Shown: positions 5,911 through 10,777 of the stretch, piece by piece | Layout: each line of letters starts with the position of its first letter | Numbering within the stretch: position 1 is the first letter of the stretch | NCBI GenBank assembly: GCA_938021455.1 | Contig: CALIGP010000388.1 | Span: 1-10,777, forward strand | Reading direction: 5' to 3' | DNA from: an uncultured Lewinella sp. | GTDB taxonomy: Bacteria > Bacteroidota > Bacteroidia > Chitinophagales > Saprospiraceae | Length of the DNA: 10,777 nt | Position numbers and translations under genes: made by a program | The notes under the pieces: generated by a model | The model's database searches: none | Told to the model about the DNA's origin: nothing | What the model saw: the letters and a program-made list of their open reading frames with translations, nothing else

Positions 5911-7374
5911 ATGACACCGCTACTCGAACAGGTTTATGATCCCAATGACTTCCGTCGCCAGGGCCACGCCCTAGTAGACCGTCTCGCTAACTATCTGGAA
6001 GCCTGCCCTACCCTACCCGCCAACCCACTCGTTGAGCCAGAGGATTTGCTGACCACCTTCCGCACCTTACTAGCTAAAAAGGCTAAACCGGAGGAGTTGT
6101 ACGAACTCATGCTTCGCCATAGTCTACATCTACATTCTCCTGCCTACATGGGCCATCAGGTGAATCCGCCTGCTCCTTTAACAGCCTTAAGTGATTTACT
6201 TAACGGTATTATTAATGGTAGCACGGCCATTTATGAAATGGGCAGCACCGGAGCCGTCATGGAAAGGTTGGTGATTGAAGCCTTCGCCAAATTGCTGAAT
6301 CTGTCTCCGACCACCGGCGGCTTCATGACCAACGGCGGCACCCTGGCCAACCTTACCGCACTGCTGGCCGCCAGAGCGGCTAAATGGCCCGAAGGTGATG
6401 CCTGGAAAGGGGGAAATGGTCACTTCCGACCCTGCGTGTTGGTAAATGAGCAAGCGCATTATTGTATCGACCGCGCCGTTCGGATCATGGGCTGGGGAGA
6501 AGAAGGCATCATTAATGTACCATCGGATGAGGCCTATAAAATGAAAACCGAACAACTGGACGAAATTATCTCCGATGCGCGAAATAGAGGTTTAACACCG
6601 CTGGCCATCATTGGCAGCGCCGGAACAACAAGCACCGGAAGTTTTGATGATCTGGTCGCCATTGCGGACGTCGCCGAACGGCACGGAATTTGGTTTCACG
6701 TAGACGGAGCACACGGTGGTGCCCTGCATCTGGACCCCGACCGCCAGCACCTCGTGCTAGGTATGAAGCGGGCAGATAGCGTAATCGTCGACTTCCACAA
6801 AACGATGATGACACCAGGATTAACTACAGGAGTCTTCTTTAAAGACGGAAGTGACGCCTATCGCACCTTTCACCAGAAAGCTGACTACCTGCTTAGTTTT
6901 GATTCCGGCGAAGAAGACTGGGCGAATATGGGCCGGCGTACGTTTGAGTGTACCAAAAACATGATGAGCCTACGCGTTTTTAGCCTTCTCTCCGTCTACG
7001 GGCCAGAAGTATTCCGGGATTATCTCTCCTCCGTAAATAATATTGCGGCTCGTTGCGCAAAGGCCGTTCGCCAATTCCCTGAGTTGGAATTGGCGGTGTT
7101 ACCAGAGACTAATATTGTTTGCTTCAGGTATCACCCTAAAACGAAGGGACTTTCCCTGGAAGACGTTAATGGGCTCAATCAGATGATCCGCGCTCAAATC
7201 ATTCAGGAAACGGATTTCTACATCGTTCAAACCAAATTGCGGGGGCTTGTTTGGCTACGTTGCACCTTCACTAACCCCATGACTTCTGATGAGCACGTGG
7301 GCAAAATGTTGCAAGAAGTGAAGGCCCGTGGGGAAGCATTGATAGACTTACGAAATGGAATGCCCGTATTTTAA
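5911..7374 (+). CDS. Group II PLP-dependent amino-acid decarboxylase, 487 aa
   Basis: This is a cytosolic pyridoxal-phosphate enzyme of the glutamate/tyrosine/aromatic amino-acid decarboxylase superfamily, which releases CO2 from an amino acid to give an amine. Visible landmarks are TNGGTLANLTAL (140-151, phosphate cup), AHYCIDRA with His183 (the ring-stacking His), SAGTTSTGSFDD, HVDGAHGG (263-270, with the PLP-nitrogen Asp265), and DFHKTMMTP (294-302) with the Schiff-base Lys297. Length is normal. ATG 5911 is chosen because homologous-looking sequence (VYDPNDFRRQGHALVDRLANYL) begins right after it; the 34 codons upstream in frame are Cys-rich and unconserved. The HVDGAH and HKTMM variants differ from the HVDAA and HKW of well-studied members, so I do not assign a substrate. 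psd follows 59 bp downstream. Confidence 0.88.
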   Translation: MTPLLEQVYDPNDFRRQGHALVDRLANYLEACPTLPANPLVEPEDLLTTFRTLLAKKAKPEELYELMLRHSLHLHSPAYMGHQVNPPAPLTALSDLLNGIINGSTAIYEMGSTGAVMERLVIEAFAKLLNLSPTTGGFMTNGGTLANLTALLAARAAKWPEGDAWKGGNGHFRPCVLVNEQAHYCIDRAVRIMGWGEEGIINVPSDEAYKMKTEQLDEIISDARNRGLTPLAIIGSAGTTSTGSFDDLVAIADVAERHGIWFHVDGAHGGALHLDPDRQHLVLGMKRADSVIVDFHKTMMTPGLTTGVFFKDGSDAYRTFHQKADYLLSFDSGEEDWANMGRRTFECTKNMMSLRVFSLLSVYGPEVFRDYLSSVNNIAARCAKAVRQFPELELAVLPETNIVCFRYHPKTKGLSLEDVNGLNQMIRAQIIQETDFYIVQTKLRGLVWLRCTFTNPMTSDEHVGKMLQEVKARGEALIDLRNGMPVF

Positions 7375-7433
7375 GCCAACTAACCCGCCTGATCTACGTT
7401 ACTATTATCTTTACGCATTCAAAAAGCCCAACC

Positions 7434-8093
7434 TTGAAATCACCACTTCGAATACACGCTGAGGGACGCCGAATGCTCCTGATTCTTATTATTATTCTTG
7501 GCGGAGCCACTGCAATAGCCTTTTGGCAGTTCCCCGCAGTCGCTTTGCTAGTCGCCGGTATCAGTCTGATTCTGTTCCTTACTGTTTTACAGTTCTTCCG
7601 TAACCCTCCCCGATTGGTCCCCGTTGAAGACGACTCGATTGTCTACGCTCCGGCTGATGGCAAAGTGGTGGTGATTGAAGAAGCGGTTGAGACAGAATAC
7701 TTCAAAGACAAACGGCTACAGGTTAGCATTTTCATGTCTCCGGTCAACGTTCACGTAAACCGTAACCCCATTGGTGGCGAGGTAAAGTACAATGCCTACC
7801 ACCCGGGAAAATACCTAGTCGCCTGGCACCCCAAAAGCAGTACCGAAAACGAAAGAACAACGGTTGTCATTGACAATGGGAAGACAGAGATTTTACTTCG
7901 CCAAATCGCTGGAGCCCTGGCTAAGCGCATCAAAAACTATCTGGAAGTAGGCCAGGCCGTACGGCAGGGCGAAGACTTTGGGTTCATTAAATTTGGTAGT
8001 AGGGTAGATATTTTTCTTCCCCTGGGCACCAAAACAGAGGTAGAATTGAATCAGAAGGTAAAGGGAAACAAGAGCATTATTGCCCGCCTCTAA
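7434..8093 (+). CDS. psd: Phosphatidylserine decarboxylase proenzyme, short (PSD-A) type
   Basis: This 219-aa membrane enzyme converts phosphatidylserine to phosphatidylethanolamine, the last step of PE synthesis. Two hydrophobic segments near the N-terminus (about 14-31 and 34-53) anchor it in the inner membrane. FFRNPPR (54-60), APADGKVVVIEE (72-83), IFMSPVNVHVNRNP (99-112) and STENERTTVV (136-145) are family landmarks. FIKFGSRVD (184-192) holds the Gly188-Ser189 self-cleavage site, where Ser189 becomes the pyruvoyl cofactor. The start is a TTG: it retains RIHAEG (6-11), which corresponds to the conserved RIHxEG of Bacteroidota Psd proteins I recall, whereas the first in-frame ATG (7473) would remove it. 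The 59-bp gap after the PLP decarboxylase allows co-transcription. The usual partner, phosphatidylserine synthase, is not in view. Confidence 0.95.
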   Translation: MKSPLRIHAEGRRMLLILIIILGGATAIAFWQFPAVALLVAGISLILFLTVLQFFRNPPRLVPVEDDSIVYAPADGKVVVIEEAVETEYFKDKRLQVSIFMSPVNVHVNRNPIGGEVKYNAYHPGKYLVAWHPKSSTENERTTVVIDNGKTEILLRQIAGALAKRIKNYLEVGQAVRQGEDFGFIKFGSRVDIFLPLGTKTEVELNQKVKGNKSIIARL

Positions 8094-8128
8094 AAAGACG
8101 GCTATTTGAGCATCGATTTTCTTGTCGT

Positions 8129-8150
8129 ATTTTTCGGTACTGAGAAAAAT
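8129..8150 (+). terminator. Possible weak AT-rich hairpin after psd
   Basis: ATTTTTC (8129-8135) pairs with GAAAAAT (8144-8150) across an 8-nt loop, 36 bp beyond the psd stop. The stem has only one GC pair and no clear U-tract, so it is at best a weak terminator and may be chance. Confidence 0.25.
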
Positions 8151-8181
8151 AACACCTCACTAATTTCTACGTTCTAACACC

Positions 8182-8514
8182 ATGAGCCGTAAACGCATAT
8201 CCAAGTACGAAGAGAAGACACTCCGCGAAAAGCAGATTGACTTTAAGCGCCACTTGCGGGCTTATTTGGTTGTGTCTCTTTTCCTGGCAGCCTTGAATGC
8301 AGGAACCGGCGGTATTGTCTGGGCCATCTGGCCCATTCTGGGTTGGGGGTGCGCCGTGGCCATACAGGGTATGGGAATTTACGGGCCACTGAAAACCCAT
8401 GAGGACGAAGACATTGAATTTTCTGGCCCGCTTCCTAATATTCCGGATGAACCACGAAAGGTGCCGCTTCGCGAGCAAGAGAACCTGAGGTTCGATGAGA
8501 ATGATCTTGTTTAG
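8182..8514 (+). CDS. 2TM-domain small membrane protein, paralog 1 (110 aa)
   Basis: This small protein fits the Bacteroidota 2TM domain family, whose role is unknown. A basic and acidic N-terminal segment (1-27, including KYEEKTLREKQIDFKRH) precedes a first membrane helix (about 28-41). After a short turn comes a second helix beginning WAIWPILGWG (47-56), the Trp/Pro/Gly motif typical of the family. A soluble tail of about 40 residues follows, with EFSGPLPNIPDEP and an acidic end, DENDLV; this tail is longer than I expect for the bare domain. A second copy starts 450 bp downstream. An ATG start is clear, with no Shine-Dalgarno. Its place after psd may be incidental, since a possible weak terminator intervenes. 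Confidence 0.85.
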   Translation: MSRKRISKYEEKTLREKQIDFKRHLRAYLVVSLFLAALNAGTGGIVWAIWPILGWGCAVAIQGMGIYGPLKTHEDEDIEFSGPLPNIPDEPRKVPLREQENLRFDENDLV

Positions 8515-8550
8515 GCGACAAAAACCCATTCTCTTTTAAAGGATCAATAG

Positions 8551-8564
8551 TGTTTATTTAAACA
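8551..8564. promoter_or_regulatory. Short palindrome between the two 2TM genes
   Basis: TGTTTA-TT-TAAACA is a perfect 6-bp inverted repeat with a 2-bp centre, 68 bp upstream of the second 2TM gene. It has the form of a dimer-binding operator, but AT-rich palindromes of this length also arise by chance and no second copy is seen. Confidence 0.25.
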
Positions 8565-8631
8565 TTCCTGCCATAAAAAACTGTACTGACCGAACCTTCG
8601 CCCCCCGAATAACATCCTATATTTCATTAGT

Positions 8632-8982
8632 ATGAGCCGCAAACGCAAACCCAAGTACGAAGAGAAGACACTCCGCGAAAAGCAGATTGATTTTAAACGC
8701 CACTTCAGGACCTATTTGGTTATGAGTGTCTTCTTTATCGCCCTTAATATTATGGGAGGCAGCCGTCAAATTTGGGCCATTTGGCCTATTCTGGGTTGGG
8801 GTATTGGAGTAGCCATGCAGGGCTTAAGTCTTTACGGGCCACTAAAAGACCCGGAAGATGTTCATCCTAAAGAGGAGGATGTAGAGTTTTCTGGCCCGCT
8901 GCCTGACCTGCGGGATCAGCCACAAAAAATACCTATTCGGGAACTCGACGACCGCGGGTATAGTGAGGAAGACTTGGTGTAA
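8632..8982 (+). CDS. 2TM-domain small membrane protein, paralog 2 (116 aa)
   Basis: This is a tandem duplicate of the preceding gene. It has the same order: N-terminal charged segment MSRKRKPKYEEKTLREKQ, first helix (about 28-41), second helix with IWAIWPILGWGIGVAMQG (47-64), and the tail with EFSGPLPDLRDQP and a terminal EEDLV. The tail has a short acidic insertion (HPKEED, about 78-83) absent from paralog 1. The two are near-identical at DNA level over the first 74 bases, then diverge, including at synonymous sites. A TATATTTC box (8618-8625) is close to the start codon but too near it for a usual leader. The gene ends only 11 bp from the stop of the convergent peptidase gene. Function is unknown; the conserved tail suggests that both copies share a partner. 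Confidence 0.85.
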   Translation: MSRKRKPKYEEKTLREKQIDFKRHFRTYLVMSVFFIALNIMGGSRQIWAIWPILGWGIGVAMQGLSLYGPLKDPEDVHPKEEDVEFSGPLPDLRDQPQKIPIRELDDRGYSEEDLV

Positions 8983-8993
8983 AGCTCCATTTT

Positions 8994-10199
8994 TCACTTT
9001 GCCCACAGCGAATGAAAAGCATCATCTATCGTCAGAACACTTTTGGAATTAGCCGATAAGCGCCTAGCCCGCAGCAAACTCTTTAGCCGATGTTCAGCAT
9101 AGTCTGCAGCGTTCGCCCGTAAGGAGTTCGTTGTAATGCGTCCGTTATCCGCTCCGGCATGCAGGAATTGTCCTTCCCCCAGATACACCCCTACGTGGGT
9201 GATTTTCTCACTTCCATCATCCCGGAAGCGGCCGAAGAACAGTAAATCTCCTGCTTGAAGGTTTTGAAAATCATCCGTTAGCTCGACTTCCATTCCGGCG
9301 TGGACCTGCTGGCTGGCGTCTCGGGGAATGACGTAGCCGTTTAAATAGTAGGCCGTTTTGGTGAACCCACTACAGTCCATTCCTTTAGGGCTGGTACCGC
9401 CCCAGAGGTAGGGCCGGCCGGCCAGGGTGCGGGCAGTTTCCAATAAACGGTCGGTGGACAGGGCATCGGGGCTTTGCCAGTTAGTGGACGGTTCAAAATC
9501 GGACTTCATTGCCCAGCCAAGGGTAGCATCGGGTAAGGCGAGTTCCAGATATTGACCTTCCTGTCGGCCAGTGGGTCGTAGGAGGTTACCGGCGACCAAG
9601 TCGGATATAATGGTTTTGCCGCCAGGGGCTGCGGTTAAAAACCCTGAAGGAGCAACCGATCGTAGCAGGTCTCCCGCAAACCATGCATTCGCTTCCGGAG
9701 GCGTCATGGACATAAAAGCGCCCGGTTCCAGCCAGGCGATGTACCGATCGGGTGTTCGGACGAGGTACCAATTACCCACCAGGTCAAGTACTTCAATGGG
9801 GGTTCCCATTAAGGCCTGGGTCGCCAGTTCCTGGCTGTGGCCCGGTTCAGAACGGAGGTTAGCAACGGAGACCTTGATGATACCGACGGTCATACTACCA
9901 ACGGCAGAATCGGGCAAGAGCCTGACCTGATTTTCTATTTCCGGGTAGCTACCGATGAGTGCCCGCAGGCTATCCAAAGCTACGGGCAAGGTAGTGTAAC
10001 CACTAATTTCCGAGTAGTCTTCACCGTAACGAAGCTCAAACTCCGCCCGATCTGTTCTTTTATCGGCCACTAAACCCTTCGATAACAGCGCCAGATTATC
10101 GCTCAAATTACTGTACTTGCTATGCTTTTTGTCCACCTCGGACAGGCAACCGAGGAGTAATGAACAAAGGAAGAAAGCAGGTACGAACCGAGTGGACAT
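8994..10199 (-). CDS. Secreted NlpC/P60 (C40) cell-wall peptidase lipoprotein with SH3-like domains
   Basis: The 401-aa protein is predicted to cut peptidoglycan stem peptides, as do the gamma-D-glutamyl-diamino-acid endopeptidases of this family (YkfC or dipeptidyl-peptidase VI type). ATG 10199 gives a lipoprotein signal with lipobox LLGC (Cys18), so it is anchored in the envelope; a longer reading from 10295 would bury the signal. A helical N-terminal region is followed by an SH3-like domain (about 105-162, including VSVANLRSEPG and NWYLVRTP) and a second SH3-like segment (about 175-235). The NlpC/P60 catalytic domain covers about 250-380: GMDCSGFT with nucleophile Cys276, THVGVYLG with His335, and FLHAG with His347 as third residue. 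All three catalytic positions are intact. It converges on the second 2TM gene with an 11-bp gap. Confidence 0.93.
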   Translation of the reverse strand: MSTRFVPAFFLCSLLLGCLSEVDKKHSKYSNLSDNLALLSKGLVADKRTDRAEFELRYGEDYSEISGYTTLPVALDSLRALIGSYPEIENQVRLLPDSAVGSMTVGIIKVSVANLRSEPGHSQELATQALMGTPIEVLDLVGNWYLVRTPDRYIAWLEPGAFMSMTPPEANAWFAGDLLRSVAPSGFLTAAPGGKTIISDLVAGNLLRPTGRQEGQYLELALPDATLGWAMKSDFEPSTNWQSPDALSTDRLLETARTLAGRPYLWGGTSPKGMDCSGFTKTAYYLNGYVIPRDASQQVHAGMEVELTDDFQNLQAGDLLFFGRFRDDGSEKITHVGVYLGEGQFLHAGADNGRITTNSLRANAADYAEHRLKSLLRARRLSANSKSVLTIDDAFHSLWAK

Positions 10200-10253
10200 G
10201 GAGTAGCAATTGAACTTATGAGGCGCTGACGCAGGTGCAAGGTAAGTCAATTG

Positions 10254-10273
10254 AGCAGGGGGAATCCCCTGCT
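10254..10273. terminator. Strong GC-rich hairpin with short T-tract on the plus strand
   Basis: AGCAGGGG (10254-10261) and CCCCTGCT (10266-10273) form a perfect 8-bp stem with a 4-nt loop, followed on the plus strand by TTT and then C. No plus-strand gene ends just upstream, so it could either stop antisense or stray transcription before the RRM promoter or be a structure in the peptidase leader. The role is uncertain. Confidence 0.45.
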
Positions 10274-10332
10274 TTTCACGGTTTAACGGGCCCAAATGTT
10301 AATAAAAATCGAAAAACCAACTTAAAACCCCC

Positions 10333-10340
10333 TACTTTTG
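10333..10340 (+). promoter_or_regulatory. -7 promoter box upstream of the RRM gene
   Basis: TACTTTTG is a perfect TAnnTTTG match. No TTG lies 19-21 nt upstream. If used, transcription would begin near 10347 and give the RRM gene a leader of about 175 nt, unusually long for this group. Confidence 0.5.
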
Positions 10341-10350
10341 TCTAGTACCT

Positions 10351-10374
10351 GAATAGTCGCCTACATGACTATTC
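10351..10374 (+). repeat. Inverted repeat (8-bp stem) at the head of the RRM leader
   Basis: GAATAGTC (10351-10358) is a perfect inverted repeat of GACTATTC (10367-10374) across an 8-nt loop. It begins within a few bases of the inferred transcription start. Right after it CGCTT-TACC-AAGCG (10382-10395) can form a second small hairpin. Together they could structure the RRM 5' leader or act as an operator. Confidence 0.55.
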
Positions 10375-10520
10375 CCATCAACGCTTTACCAAGCGGATTT
10401 TGAGTAGGCTAATTTGTTTTTAGAGATCCTAGATGTTTTTGTTCTTTGTTTCTACGCTTTCGCCTTTTTTAGTTTCCGCTATTTCAATATCATCTTCTTT
10501 TTTCATTTTCCTTTTATATT

Positions 10521-10777
10521 ATGAACTTATTTGTTGCCCGGTTAAGCTGGGATACTGATGAGGACACTCTCCAGAATACCTTTAGCGCTTACGGAGAAGT
10601 AGAGTCAGTTAAAATCATCCTCGACCGGGAGACCGGTCGTTCGCGCGGTTTCGGTTTTGTAGAAATGCCGAACGAAGAGGAAGCCAAGGCTGCCATTGAG
10701 GCCCTTGACCAGTCGGACCTCGATGGTCGGACAATTGTCGTTAAAGAAAATGATCGTCAAGGCGGCGGCGGCGGCGG
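10521..10777 (+). CDS. RRM-domain RNA-binding protein (partial, runs off the window)
   Basis: The frame from the ATG at 10521 stays open to the window edge (85 full codons) and encodes a complete RNA recognition motif. RNP2 is LFVARL (residues 3-8), and RNP1 is RGFGFVEM (42-49), carrying the RNA-stacking Phe44 and Phe46. Between them is TLQNTFSAYGEV, the first helix, and after them EEEAKAAIEAL, the second helix, then DLDGRTIVVKEND. A poly-Gly tail begins at residue 81, as in the short single-RRM proteins of cyanobacteria and Bacteroidota, which are cytosolic RNA binders often tied to cold response or post-transcriptional control. Its leader is long, T-rich and structured. The C-terminal end and total length cannot be seen. 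Confidence 0.95.
   Translation, partial: MNLFVARLSWDTDEDTLQNTFSAYGEVESVKIILDRETGRSRGFGFVEMPNEEEAKAAIEALDQSDLDGRTIVVKENDRQGGGGG

Larger units (their letters stand above)
10200..10520. other. Divergent intergenic region between the peptidase and RRM genes
   Basis: This 321-bp region holds leaders for two divergent genes. It contains a GC-rich hairpin at 10254-10273, a plus-strand promoter box at 10333-10340, an inverted repeat at 10351-10374, and a T-rich stretch (about 10400-10520) just before the RRM start. The minus-strand frame is open through to 10295, but that part does not look like protein and precedes the lipoprotein signal. I see no further gene, apart from a possible 12-residue leader peptide at 10365-10403. 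Confidence 0.6.

Overview
The window looks like chromosomal DNA from a member of the Bacteroidota, most likely Saprospiria (Lewinella-like); the genus is a guess. The evidence is indirect. Start codons lack Shine-Dalgarno sequences. Promoter boxes fit the Bacteroidota pattern TTG-N19-21-TAnnTTTG. Several lipoproteins have a Cys-Gly type lipobox. The gene families seen (short Psd with an N-terminal RIHxEG, tandem 2TM-domain proteins, a porin O/P-like barrel, an RRM protein with a Gly tail) are typical of the phylum.

Layout. The first 67 bases hold the possible end of a plus-strand gene. From 150 to 5609 everything lies on the minus strand. In transcription order this is: an AntA/AntB-like protein of 262 aa with a near-consensus promoter; an array of 67-bp tandem repeats; a porin-like outer-membrane barrel; a 402-aa lipoprotein; a tRNA-Arg(TCT) with its own promoter box and terminator; a 204-aa lipoprotein; and a MocA/MobA-like nucleotidyltransferase whose start overlaps the lipoprotein stop. 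A 300-bp AT-rich divergent region (5610-5910) separates these from plus-strand genes: a group II PLP-dependent decarboxylase, phosphatidylserine decarboxylase (psd), and two tandem paralogous 2TM proteins. A secreted NlpC/P60 cell-wall peptidase lies convergently on the minus strand. After a 321-bp divergent region with hairpins, an RRM RNA-binding protein starts and runs off the window end.

How the genes fit together. Much of the content concerns the cell envelope: porin, three lipoproteins including a wall peptidase, membrane phospholipid synthesis by Psd, and small membrane proteins. No operon-scale pathway is complete here. I see no CRISPR array, transposase, integrase, toxin-antitoxin pair or recognisable defence system. 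The points most worth a second look are the 67-bp repeat array between the AntA-like gene and the porin, the AntA-like protein outside any visible prophage, the 2TM duplication with a 40-nt identical block, and the long structured leader of the RRM gene.
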